DNA of 39,396 nt from the NCBI GenBank assembly GCA_001782195.1, contig MFNZ01000001.1:32403-71798 (forward strand), read 5' to 3'. Of this stretch, positions 28,739 to 36,460 are shown one piece after another. Position numbers and translations under genes: made by a program. Source of the DNA: Candidatus Levybacteria bacterium RIFCSPHIGHO2_02_FULL_37_13 (GTDB lineage Bacteria; Patescibacteriota; Microgenomatia; Levybacterales; UBA12049). Numbering within the stretch: position 1 is the first letter of the stretch; each line of letters opens with the position of its first letter. The notes beneath the pieces were generated by a model, which did no database searches, was not told where the DNA came from, and worked only from the letters and a program-made list of their open reading frames with translations.

Positions 28739-31700
28739 TAGATTGGATGAATAGGGGAGAGTTAAGAACAAAGTCAGGCCTTTCTGTTATATAGAATGCG
28801 GGATTGGAGACGTTACCGGCGCAAAGGTCTCTTTGTTTTTGAAGAGTTCCTCCCAGAAGCGATGCGTTTGTTACAATAGTTCCCGCAATGTTAAGTCTAA
28901 GATCCGGTCCAATTGCGCAGTCATCGTTACCGCCTGTAATAAAATTCCTGTCTGCCGAATATAATCCTTCAAGATCAGGAGTTGCTGATGATGCAGGGGA
29001 TCCGACAGATCTGTCAACTATGATATCGCCTTTAGCCGAAAAGGTAACGGTTGAGCCGATAGGCACATGTATTTCTCCTCGTAATGTTAAGTCTCCGTTA
29101 ACCAATATGACATAGTCTTGATTAGATGGAATTGTATAGGATAGATTCACTATGGTAAGATTGCCATTGGCAATAAAAAGACCGGGATCATTAGGCAGGT
29201 TTAAGGTACAATTTGAAATACTTCCTCCGCCTCCGCAACGAGCTCCCGAATTTAGATCAAGCGGCGTTAAGGCGTTTTTCCTTGCAATAGCCGAAAGGTA
29301 ATCAAATGATGTTTTGATAGTATTTAAGATTGGAGGCGTATAGACTTCCGGAAACAAAGAATTGCCGACAACCCATCTTCTTGAAGAAGCTTGACCGAAT
29401 GGTCCAAAATCCGCATTTTCATTTCCGGAGAAAATAACACCGGGCATCCCGCCTGTTCCATCCAATGATGCGTATGGAGGAATTGCAGACGTGGGAATAT
29501 TAGGATCATCAAATCCATCATCTACTCTTAAGTCCACACCTCTGCTGGAAAACCAGGGATTTGCAAAGTTAATGCCAAAGTTGGCATTGGAAATATTTCC
29601 GTTAACATCGCATGTCCCGACAGTTACACTATCGAATGGAAAAGCGGTACACGGTGATCCGACACCCAAGATTATGTGAGGAAGGCCGACTTGTCCTCTT
29701 GGGAAAGTCATGATATAGCCTAAGGGAATATTGGCGTAACAGAGAGTATATTGTCCTGTTGGAAGAATATTACCGGTAGTAAAGGTTCCGTTGGGAGTAT
29801 TAAGTGTTGTGCGTAAAGAGCCGGAACAGTTACTGCCGGTTCGTACTTGAATCGTTGAAGATCCTAGTGTGTAGTTTGCCTCCCCGGCATCTTTAATCTT
29901 ATTGCCATTGGTATCTACATATACATTGCCTGATATTGAGTGCATAGGTGCGATACCAATATAAACAGTTGCGTTGGGGCCAAGAGTTCTTGATACAGGA
30001 TAGTTTGTGGTAACAAAATATCCGGCAGGGACAGGGGAAAGTGAAACAGTATATGATCCGGCGGTAAGATTGGCTATAGTGAAATTTGGAATTGGAAATG
30101 CCGAGCCATTTGTTACAGCGGATCCAGTTGTCGGGCCTACTGCTCTGACAGTTGCTCCCGCAAAGCCCAGCTCCCCTGCGTCTTGCGCTTGATTTTCGTT
30201 GGTGTCTACAAAAACTCTGCCTGTAATTGTATATGTTGGGATTGGAGTGGGAGTAGGAGTAGGTACTGCAGGAACAATAAAAAAGTTTACAGGCGTTGAA
30301 GGAGGAATAGGCGGTGTGGTAATGCTGCTACTAGAGCATGATGACATTCTATATCCAGCAGGGATCGAGAGCGTTGCAGTATATACTCCGGCGCAAAGAT
30401 TTGCAAAAGAATAGTCTCCGTTTCCGGCAGTAACCGCAACGCGTCCTCCGGACAGCGCAACAGACGCTCCGTTAAAGCCTGTTTCGCCTACGTCTATAGC
30501 GCAATTCTCAAAAACACTTTCTCTGATAAGTTTCCCTGGGAGAATATTTGTGCACCCTGGAGCAGCTGTTGGCGTAGGAATGAAAGTAGGGCCAATAGGC
30601 GTTGGGGTGGGAGTAGGGGTGGGAGTGAGGGCACCACTTGGTGGAGAAATACCGAAATCAACAAGTGTCCATGAGGTATCTACTGGAAGAAAGGGCGAGG
30701 GAGGAAGCCGAATAAAAGCAGAGGTCGTAGATAAGACCCTATCAAAAGGATTGGTAATTGAGTTTGTTGGTTGGCCTGGCGGAAACCAATAGCCGCAGTT
30801 TCGGGGAGGGGAAGAAGTAGGATCAGGACAAGGGCGGGCAAAACTTCTGATAGTAACACCTGTTCCGACAGACCCTAAAGGAGGGGTGATTGTTACTAGA
30901 TAGTCTCCTCTTTGTAAAGGAGAAACCCTGTAGTCGCCACCGGATTGATTGGTTGCAGTCCCACCCCCAGCCCCTGATTCGTAGTGGGAAGCTATACAAA
31001 TAGGATTGCCATAAACATCGGTGCCTCCATAGGCATCGCACACAAATACCGGTCTTGCAACTCTTATGGTTGCGCCTCCGCCTCCTGTGTAACGGCATAT
31101 TGGATTGCCATATACATCTATACCGGGACCGCATGTGTATACCCAGTTTCCTGTGTAATTTGGCTCTCCAGAGTCTTTTACTCCATTTAGGTTGGTATCT
31201 ATATATACTATTCCTTCTAAATCCAAAACATCGCAGGTTCTGGGAAATCCGCCAAAGGGAATCCATTGGTTGACGCATACATAGCCTGAAGCCTCACAAG
31301 AGTTAGGACTGCCGCCAACCTCCCTGCATTGTCCGCATTGATTGCATTCCCAGTATCCCTGACAGGATAAAGGACCTCCATTATATCGCGTGTAGACTCC
31401 ACAGTTGGGTGTTGGTGTGGGGGCGCCTACTGTTGGGGTAGGTGTGGGACCGGCAAGAGGGAGGATGCCATAATTTATTGTTGATGGAGGGAATACTCCA
31501 AATACGGGATTGCTGACAAAAGTTGATGTTCTGTATCCTGATGGGACAGTCAGGAATATATCGTAAGGAGGGCCGCAGAGATTAACCAGCGAATAACTTC
31601 CGGTATCTGTTGTAGCAACTCTAGGATTGCTTGAAATGGCTGTAATTGTTAGCGTTGATAATGTATAGAGTGGTTCGGTACCATCTCTTGCTCCATTGTC

Positions 31701-32384
31701 AGCTGTTCCTCCGCCTCTCCCATCGTCTATCCAGACAAACCCGGAAACGCCAGGACAAGGACCAGATGTTGGAGTAGGAGTAGGTGGTGGAGGAGGGGTA
31801 GGGGTGGGAGCAGTGCATAAAGAGTTTATACAAAGATATGGGCTACAGCATGTAGCACCAAAACAAGATGCGCCAGGACCTCCACATGTTGGGGTGGGGG
31901 TGGGAGGAGGGGGAATGGTTGGGGTGGGTGTTGGGGTGGGGGCAACCTCTGTGTATTCAATGCAGATAGCAGTTACTCCCTCTGAAGCCGGATTCGTTGT
32001 TTCCGTACAGGTAGCTAAATCCATATCAATACACGTGTTATGACTATCCCTTGGACAAACAGGATCAGAACCAGTAGTTGAGCATTTTTCTATACATCGC
32101 CCTTCTAGGGTTATGCCTTCTTGTCCGCCATACCATATCGCAGCATTATCGGCGCATTCTTGTCCACTTGTTAGTTGAGCATTTGTTCCTTGTGGAGTCA
32201 TACAATCAATCAGTAGCTGTGATGTAGAATCACATTCTACCGCAAGTTCACCACCAAGATAGTAACCATTTACCGGAGAGCATTGATACAGCCTAGCAAC
32301 AGCAAAGGAATGTTTGGGAAAAGTGAAGCTGAGGATGAAAAATATAGAAACTATTAAAAAGAATAAGGCAGGATTTTTGCGCAT
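28707..32384 (-). CDS. Giant secreted surface protein with SdrD/CNA-B-like modules and Pro-Thr linkers
   Basis: A 1225-residue protein with a signal peptide (about residues 1-28). Cys-rich segments alternate with SdrD B-like/CNA-B modules, recognised by FVDTNENQAQDAGELGFAGA, YVDTNGNKIKDAGE, YIDTNLNGVKDSGEP and GSYSLVNLC-type strands. Linkers of PTPTPTP repeats join them. The C-terminal 240 residues form a separate strand-rich domain (DYVILVNGDLTLRGEIHVP, FSAKGDIIVD) ending in ERPDF...WQEVAP. No sortase motif or C-terminal helix is present. It probably sits on the cell surface and mediates contact with a host or neighbour; this is inference. It starts 4 bases after its upstream partner. Confidence 0.85.
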   Translation of the reverse strand: MRKNPALFFLIVSIFFILSFTFPKHSFAVARLYQCSPVNGYYLGGELAVECDSTSQLLIDCMTPQGTNAQLTSGQECADNAAIWYGGQEGITLEGRCIEKCSTTGSDPVCPRDSHNTCIDMDLATCTETTNPASEGVTAICIEYTEVAPTPTPTPTIPPPPTPTPTCGGPGASCFGATCCSPYLCINSLCTAPTPTPPPPPTPTPTSGPCPGVSGFVWIDDGRGGGTADNGARDGTEPLYTLSTLTITAISSNPRVATTDTGSYSLVNLCGPPYDIFLTVPSGYRTSTFVSNPVFGVFPPSTINYGILPLAGPTPTPTVGAPTPTPNCGVYTRYNGGPLSCQGYWECNQCGQCREVGGSPNSCEASGYVCVNQWIPFGGFPRTCDVLDLEGIVYIDTNLNGVKDSGEPNYTGNWVYTCGPGIDVYGNPICRYTGGGGATIRVARPVFVCDAYGGTDVYGNPICIASHYESGAGGGTATNQSGGDYRVSPLQRGDYLVTITPPLGSVGTGVTIRSFARPCPDPTSSPPRNCGYWFPPGQPTNSITNPFDRVLSTTSAFIRLPPSPFLPVDTSWTLVDFGISPPSGALTPTPTPTPTPIGPTFIPTPTAAPGCTNILPGKLIRESVFENCAIDVGETGFNGASVALSGGRVAVTAGNGDYSFANLCAGVYTATLSIPAGYRMSSCSSSSITTPPIPPSTPVNFFIVPAVPTPTPTPIPTYTITGRVFVDTNENQAQDAGELGFAGATVRAVGPTTGSAVTNGSAFPIPNFTIANLTAGSYTVSLSPVPAGYFVTTNYPVSRTLGPNATVYIGIAPMHSISGNVYVDTNGNKIKDAGEANYTLGSSTIQVRTGSNCSGSLRTTLNTPNGTFTTGNILPTGQYTLCYANIPLGYIMTFPRGQVGLPHIILGVGSPCTAFPFDSVTVGTCDVNGNISNANFGINFANPWFSSRGVDLRVDDGFDDPNIPTSAIPPYASLDGTGGMPGVIFSGNENADFGPFGQASSRRWVVGNSLFPEVYTPPILNTIKTSFDYLSAIARKNALTPLDLNSGARCGGGGSISNCTLNLPNDPGLFIANGNLTIVNLSYTIPSNQDYVILVNGDLTLRGEIHVPIGSTVTFSAKGDIIVDRSVGSPASSATPDLEGLYSADRNFITGGNDDCAIGPDLRLNIAGTIVTNASLLGGTLQKQRDLCAGNVSNPAFYITERPDFVLNSPLFIQSTQTIWQEVAP

Positions 32385-32388
32385 GCAC

Positions 32389-33660
32389 TTATTTTAGCAC
32401 AATTTCTTTATTGTCAACAGTCGGATGTTTACAGTCTTCTCCTCCAAATGTATTGGCTATTCCATTTTCGCCAAAATCTCCTTCATAGCTGGTAGATACT
32501 ACAATTTGAGATTTTGTCTTCCTGTAATTACGGAATTCTTGTCCAGGCGATATAGTTATGAATTTAAACAAGTCTTGCCCTTGCTCTACCATTACTACTG
32601 GTATCTTATCTTTGTTGGTTACCATTATTTCAACCTCTTTTCCAGAGGAATCTATCCCTATTGCTTTTTCTTCGAAGGATTCATCTACTTGATTAGGTAT
32701 GCTTTCTACTAATGGCTGGGTTATTAAGCCTAACATGGTAACTCTCGCAATCGTCTTAAAGGTCTTGCCTGTTTTTTCATCATAATACTGGCCTTCTATA
32801 GTATAGTTTCCGCTAATAACTTTTCCTGGTGTCTGCCGCCCTTTACGATAGTCTTCATAATATGCTCTGCCGCTTATTGGAGCAGGGAAAATGTCGCCTG
32901 CTTGTATTTCCCCTTCAAGCCCTAAAAATGTTTGGCAGTTTGGAAATACGAACCCAAAAGGGCCCCCTACTCCCCCAGGATTTGCGATTTTCGTCTTACT
33001 TACCTTCCGAATATCTCCATCCGGTGTTTTTACATATATCATTGCATTTATAGTAGTACCTTGTTCCAGAGTTAACTTCCTGGTCGTACGTCCATCCGAG
33101 GTTGGATGAATATTAAGTGTCATGGGAACTTCTTTCAGATTTGTTCTATCTATCGCTGGCGGCGCAATCTTCTCGTATTCCTCACGAGTCATCTGGATGG
33201 TATTTCCTTCACTTTTTATTCCATTTGTTGTTGTATTATCAGATATTTCTTCACGATTTGTTTTTGTATTCTCGCTATTAAGATGCTTTATAAAATCAGC
33301 ATTTGCTTCTCGATGTATTTCTATATCGCTAATCTTATCAGCTGCTACCTTTAATCCTACCATTATTCCCGCTAATAACCCAAGTCTTATAGGCAGTGTT
33401 TTAGAAAGATCGATAAGGGTTTTTGATACCCCACGGGGAGCAAGTTTTCCAGCATTTGCCGCTATTACTTCTTCTTTTGTTGGGGGAGGAGCAGCCTTAT
33501 CAAATACTTCTCTCACAGCATCTTTATATGCTGGTGAGGTTATGTGCGGAGCTTCTGTGATTTGTGGGGGCAATGTAGGAACACCGCCGACACCTTGCGG
33601 TCTCTCTTCCGTTCTTAACGGATGTACTCCTCCTCGTGGTCTTATCTCGGGATTATCCAT
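32389..33660 (-). CDS. Membrane protein of unknown function, partner of the giant surface protein
   Basis: A 423-residue protein with a Pro-rich cytoplasmic N terminus (residues 1-80), one membrane helix (about 92-108, LPIRLGLLAGIMVGLKVAAD) and a large external domain rich in strands, with GTTINAMIYVKTPDGDIRKV and GNYTIEGQYYDEKTGKTFKT. No family is recognised. It is 4 bases upstream of the giant surface protein, so the two are almost certainly made together and may form one surface structure. ATG 33660 is preceded by a strong AAGGAGGG. Confidence 0.7.
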   Translation of the reverse strand: MDNPEIRPRGGVHPLRTEERPQGVGGVPTLPPQITEAPHITSPAYKDAVREVFDKAAPPPTKEEVIAANAGKLAPRGVSKTLIDLSKTLPIRLGLLAGIMVGLKVAADKISDIEIHREANADFIKHLNSENTKTNREEISDNTTTNGIKSEGNTIQMTREEYEKIAPPAIDRTNLKEVPMTLNIHPTSDGRTTRKLTLEQGTTINAMIYVKTPDGDIRKVSKTKIANPGGVGGPFGFVFPNCQTFLGLEGEIQAGDIFPAPISGRAYYEDYRKGRQTPGKVISGNYTIEGQYYDEKTGKTFKTIARVTMLGLITQPLVESIPNQVDESFEEKAIGIDSSGKEVEIMVTNKDKIPVVMVEQGQDLFKFITISPGQEFRNYRKTKSQIVVSTSYEGDFGENGIANTFGGEDCKHPTVDNKEIVLK

Positions 33661-33692
33661 AAACCCTCCTTAAAACCTATAGTGATACCTTG

Positions 33693-33721
33693 TTAATACC
33701 ATATTTCGGGCTTTTTGTCAA
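33693..33721 (-). promoter_or_regulatory. Promoter of the surface-protein operon
   Basis: On the minus strand TTGACA (33721-33716), 17 bases, then TATTAA (33698-33693). A leader of about 27 bases with an AAGGAGGG ribosome site follows, in contrast to the leaderless promoters nearby. Confidence 0.65.
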
Positions 33722-33746
33722 TGACTTAGAGTAATTTAGTGCGGAT

Positions 33747-34514
33747 TTAAGGAGTTACGCCTGTTTTTAAGAACTCAGGTCTGCAGCTTTTCCATGAATA
33801 GAGATCGCTCTCTTTAGTATGTTCGCAAAGATAATAAACAATTCTATTTCCCGCAGGACTTGTAATTGTGAGAGCGCCTAACCCTCTTTTTGAGTTTTCT
33901 GATTGTTCCCAGAAATTCTCGCAATATAACATAGTTTCAACAATGACTCTCTTGCATCCCCATGTTCCTTTTGGTTCTATAGAAAAGACTTCAGCTGCTG
34001 TTGACATAGTAGTTTCTCTTGAAATAGATGATGGTAGTTCAGAGCCTTTGGCATAGAAGTCTACTGCTATTATTTTTTTTAGGTCTTGAGACATACGAAA
34101 ACTTGAGTCAATGTTTTTTTCTTTTGTTTTCCAGGAGGCAATGAAGCCTTGTTGACTGGAGGGATCCTTAGTAAAATTAATATCAGAGGAAGAAGCAGGA
34201 ACAAGAGAAGGGTCAAGAATAGTTGGAAGGTAGCTTGTGAGCGCTTGTTTTGTTCCTTCGGAGATTAATGGGATGGGAGTAGGAAACCCTTGTTTTGAAT
34301 TATTATTTTCTATCCGTAGAGATTCCGCATAGGGTCTGTGGGGCAGAAAACCAAGGTAGTTTGGGAGAAGTTTTGACAATGGTAAGACATTGAAGTAGTT
34401 AAGAGCTAATACCAGGAGAATAAAGATTGAAACGATGACTATGCCAATAGATAGCATTCCAAACATACCTTTATTTCCCGGCTGATTTTGCTGATTAGGA
34501 GAACTTGGATCCAT
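33747..34514 (-). CDS. Membrane-anchored Cys-containing protein of unknown function
   Basis: A 255-residue protein with a short Asn/Gln/Pro-rich cytoplasmic start, one membrane helix (about residues 20-42) and an external domain. The C-terminal part holds four cysteines in WGCKRVIVE, LYCENF, YYLCEH and WKSCRPEF, suggesting two disulfides. No family is recognised. A decayed paralogue lies at 39031-39201 and shares the first codons, the WKSC-x-PEF...GV-x-P end, and the 3' flank. The gene has its own leaderless promoter. Confidence 0.7.
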   Translation of the reverse strand: MDPSSPNQQNQPGNKGMFGMLSIGIVIVSIFILLVLALNYFNVLPLSKLLPNYLGFLPHRPYAESLRIENNNSKQGFPTPIPLISEGTKQALTSYLPTILDPSLVPASSSDINFTKDPSSQQGFIASWKTKEKNIDSSFRMSQDLKKIIAVDFYAKGSELPSSISRETTMSTAAEVFSIEPKGTWGCKRVIVETMLYCENFWEQSENSKRGLGALTITSPAGNRIVYYLCEHTKESDLYSWKSCRPEFLKTGVTP

Positions 34515-34520
34515 GAGTTT

Positions 34521-34549
34521 ATGGTAGGGGATTGGGATTCAACTGTCAA
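34521..34549 (-). promoter_or_regulatory. Leaderless promoter of the 255-residue Cys protein gene
   Basis: TTGACA (34549-34544), 17 bases, TACCAT (34526-34521), then six bases to ATG 34514. The same CCCCTACCAT block precedes the decayed paralogue near 39210. Confidence 0.7.
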
Positions 34550-34594
34550 GAAGAACATTTTTATTAGAAAATTTCAGACCTTAAGAAGATTCAC

Positions 34595-34622
34595 CTTTTT
34601 GTCAATAGCTTAGGGTAATTTG
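34595..34622. repeat. Diverged copy of the flank at 33711-33737
   Basis: CTTTTTGTCAATAGCTTAGG onward matches the bases just downstream of the 255-residue gene with about three differences in 27. A third, weaker relative follows the paralogue remnant near 39003-39027. The rest of 34550-34677 shows nothing I can name. Confidence 0.5.
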
Positions 34623-34677
34623 TTCTACTTCTTCCTTGTGGGGTTTATCTCAATACTGTGGATATTTCTTTGAAATT

Positions 34678-34809
34678 TTATCTGGAAGTTGTCGAAAAAC
34701 CATTATATATACTTCCCTTTGGTCCAAAAAGAATAACGGGAATTAACGGACGGCTTAACCATTTCTTCTTAGGATCAAGTGTTGGAGTTTTAATGTAAGA
34801 AAACCTCAT
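34678..34809 (-). pseudogene. N-terminal remnant of a retropepsin-like aspartic protease gene
   Basis: A 43-codon frame reads MRFSYIKTPTLDPKKKWLSR, then PLIPVILFGPKGSI and a short unrelated tail to TAA. The strand pair P-x-IPV-x-LFGPKG is the usual beginning of small clan AA aspartic proteases in CPR genomes, but the DTGA/DSGA active-site strand that should follow is absent. It starts 2 bases after the preceding minus-strand stop, consistent with an old operon. The family call is by pattern memory and is tentative. Confidence 0.4.
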
Positions 34810-34811
34810 AT

Positions 34812-35032
34812 CTAAAACGAAGGTGCGTATTTTACATTAAAAGGCGGAAGTTTAAGGAGCAGATATTGTTTGTTTTGTTTTTCCGCCTTTCTTTTTGTCT
34901 CTTGTAAAGTATCAGCCGCAGCAAAGACCCTTTTGTGGTCAAAAGAGAGAACCACCCATTTATTATTGTAGGGCTTTAGCTTTTCTGTCAGGTCAATAGG
35001 TCTTATGGAATGACTGTCATTTTTGTTTTCAT
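34812..35032 (-). pseudogene. Frameshifted DUF5678-like gene
   Basis: The coding-looking segment reads RPIDLTEKLKPYNNKWVVLS, then FDHKRVFAAADTLQETKRKA and a strand ending LLLKLPPFNVKYAPSF, the layout of DUF5678 proteins (WV-x-L-x-x-D...V-x-A-x-x-x-L-x-E). No ATG, GTG or TTG opens this frame. The only nearby start, ATG 35032 (MKTKMTVIP), is in the neighbouring frame and would join it by a -1 slip on the AAAAA run at about 35016-35020. Either a base was lost or gained, or the slip is programmed. Confidence 0.5.
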
Positions 35033-35187
35033 ACTAAAGTACTATCGCAAAGAATTGTCATTGTAGCAATATAGCTCGTAGAAATCAAGGACTTTCCTCC
35101 TTTTATGGGCGCACAATCCCGAGGGAAACGGGGTGGCGGACGCCGCTTCCACCAAGATTCTAGGATCCAATCGGCCATTTTTACCAT
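35029..35187 (-). CDS. Possible small ORF upstream of the DUF5678-like gene, 52 residues
   Basis: ATG 35187 opens a 52-codon frame (MVKMADWILESWWKRRPPPR at its start) whose TGA overlaps ATG 35032 as ATGA. The overlap supports a real gene; the Trp/Arg/Pro-rich composition and GC-rich DNA (35110-35155) do not. The GC-rich part forms hairpins such as GGTG...GCGG-CGT-CCGC...CACC, so the region may instead encode a structured RNA. It follows the XRE gene by 11 bases. Confidence 0.3.
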   Translation of the reverse strand: MVKMADWILESWWKRRPPPRFPRDCAPIKGGKSLISTSYIATMTILCDSTLV

Positions 35188-35198
35188 TTTGGCTATTA

Positions 35199-35423
35199 CT
35201 AGAAAGGAAGCAAATCAGAAGAGTGAACTTTGAGCGCTTTTATAATCCGATAGACTTTTTCCAAGGATGGATTTACTTCCCCTCTCTCAATTTTACTATA
35301 ATAGCTTGGGTTAACTCCTGCATCTACTGCCACCTCGACCTGTTTTAAACCTCTTTTCTTCCGGACTCTTTTCAAACATTTACCTATTTCCTTGCGAAGT
35401 TTGACAGTGAAATAATAAGCCAT
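35199..35423 (-). CDS. XRE-family helix-turn-helix regulator
   Basis: A 74-residue protein from ATG 35423. The Cro/CI-type domain covers residues 10-70: LRKEIGKCLKRVRKKRGLKQ, then VEVAVDAGVNPSYYSKIERG and EVNPSLEKVYRIIKAL. It is a small DNA-binding repressor. A longer frame from 35552 would add 43 residues lacking HTH character and overlapping the divergent promoter region, so the short start is preferred. It faces away from the HTH-transporter operon across a spacer containing an inverted repeat and two direct repeats. Confidence 0.8.
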   Translation of the reverse strand: MAYYFTVKLRKEIGKCLKRVRKKRGLKQVEVAVDAGVNPSYYSKIERGEVNPSLEKVYRIIKALKVHSSDLLPF

Positions 35424-35429
35424 ATATAA

Positions 35430-35460
35430 CAATTCTCGACAAAAATGAGCGATAGAATTG
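35430..35460. promoter_or_regulatory. Candidate operator between the XRE gene and the HTH-transporter operon
   Basis: CAATTC (35430-35435) and GAATTG (35455-35460) are inverted, with CG steps at matching inner positions (CTCG and CGAT). The dyad lies 7-37 bases upstream of the XRE start, where self-repression would act. Confidence 0.4.
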
Positions 35461-35513
35461 TCTATATAAAGACTTTTTAGCTTCATATTGGTGCTTGACT
35501 TTTTATACAACAT

Positions 35514-35533
35514 TTGATTAAACTTGATTAACC
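35514..35533 (+). repeat. Two tandem 10-bp repeats upstream of the HTH-transporter operon
   Basis: TTGATTAAAC and TTGATTAACC lie head to tail about 34 bases before ATG 35567. They are spaced one helical turn apart, as expected for a regulator binding cooperatively on one face of DNA. Confidence 0.5.
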
Positions 35534-35566
35534 CTGACAATATGTGTGTCAAACATGGTCAAATAT

Positions 35567-36460
35567 ATGCAGGATAACTTATATAGTATCAAGCAAGTTT
35601 CAAAAAAATTAAATGTTTCTACGTCTACAGTAAGACGACAGATCAAGAAAGGACTATTGAAATCAGTAAGAGTTGGTAATAGCATCAGAATATCTGAAGA
35701 GGAAGTTGATAAGTATTTAAAAATACCTGGCGGTGGTGATAATACTGTCAAAATTCCTAAAAAAACAACTCCAATTAAGCCTCTAATAAAAGAATCTAAA
35801 AGCCTAAAGATTCCTGGATCAAAGCATGTTAAATATGTAATACCGGGCGTGAGCTCAATTGAAGCAGAAACGTTGGAAGCTCTTATGGGAGATACAATTG
35901 AAACTGAAGAAATATTCTCATTTTTAAAGGAAGAGGATTATGAAAAGCTCCATAGAATGCTTAGTAAAATTGTTAAAGAAAATAACCTATCTATCAAACA
36001 AAGTTTGATTCTTTTGTTTGTGGAAGAAGGAATACATAATTTACAGACAAAAAAACAATTATTGCTGGAATTAATCCATAACGACAATGCATTGGTTTTA
36101 TTACCGCTCCCTCCCCACCTATTTTTTAATTTCTTAGAATTTATTCGTGAAGGTCAAATTATTAATACGGACCATATTATACCGGCCCATCTAGAAGAGT
36201 TTAAGGAATTGATCATTGATATTGATGTCATAGACCCCATAGAATTGCACGAAAAATTTCAAAAGGCTGAAATAATTATTATAGACGGAATGAAAACTAA
36301 GGGAGGTGTGATGATCCGCAGAAATGTGGCATATTTAATCGGTCAGTATACAAATACTATCAAAAAAATCTACTTTCATAACATACCGCACCTGCCTAAG
36401 GACCAAAACTTTGCCCTAATTAACAGTAAAAATTTTCTGGCCAAGATAGTAGATTTATAA
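35567..36460 (+). CDS. HTH (excisionase/MerR-like) protein with unknown C-terminal domain, coupled to a transporter
   Basis: About 297 residues from ATG 35567. Residues 5-50 are a winged helix of the excisionase type (YSIKQVSKKLNVSTSTVRRQ, VGNSIRISEEEVDKYL). A linker of Lys/Pro/Ile repeats follows, then a roughly 200-residue mixed domain with EETYE-like acidic helices and several His residues, not recognised; it ends in strands such as AEIIIIDGMKTKGG and IKKIYFHNIPHLP. Earlier starts at 35555 (ATG) and 35546 (GTG) are possible. The stop codon abuts the transporter's ATG with no gap, so the protein is likely its dedicated regulator or sensor; that is inference. Confidence 0.65.
   Translation: MQDNLYSIKQVSKKLNVSTSTVRRQIKKGLLKSVRVGNSIRISEEEVDKYLKIPGGGDNTVKIPKKTTPIKPLIKESKSLKIPGSKHVKYVIPGVSSIEAETLEALMGDTIETEEIFSFLKEEDYEKLHRMLSKIVKENNLSIKQSLILLFVEEGIHNLQTKKQLLLELIHNDNALVLLPLPPHLFFNFLEFIREGQIINTDHIIPAHLEEFKELIIDIDVIDPIELHEKFQKAEIIIIDGMKTKGGVMIRRNVAYLIGQYTNTIKKIYFHNIPHLPKDQNFALINSKNFLAKIVDL

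Noticed and set aside
30230-32000. Repetitive GGAGTGGGAGTAGG-type DNA that could look like a CRISPR or minisatellite
   Set aside because: It encodes the Pro-Thr linkers of the surface protein; there are no regular repeats with unique spacers.
35085-35115. GGAGGAAAGTCC on the minus strand at about 35101-35090, identical to RNase P RNA conserved region I, beside a GC-rich hairpin stretch
   Set aside because: The expected 3' half of RNase P RNA (the ACAGAA...GGCTTA region and other conserved loops) is missing, and the following sequence reads as a DUF5678-like protein. At most a coincidence or a fragment.
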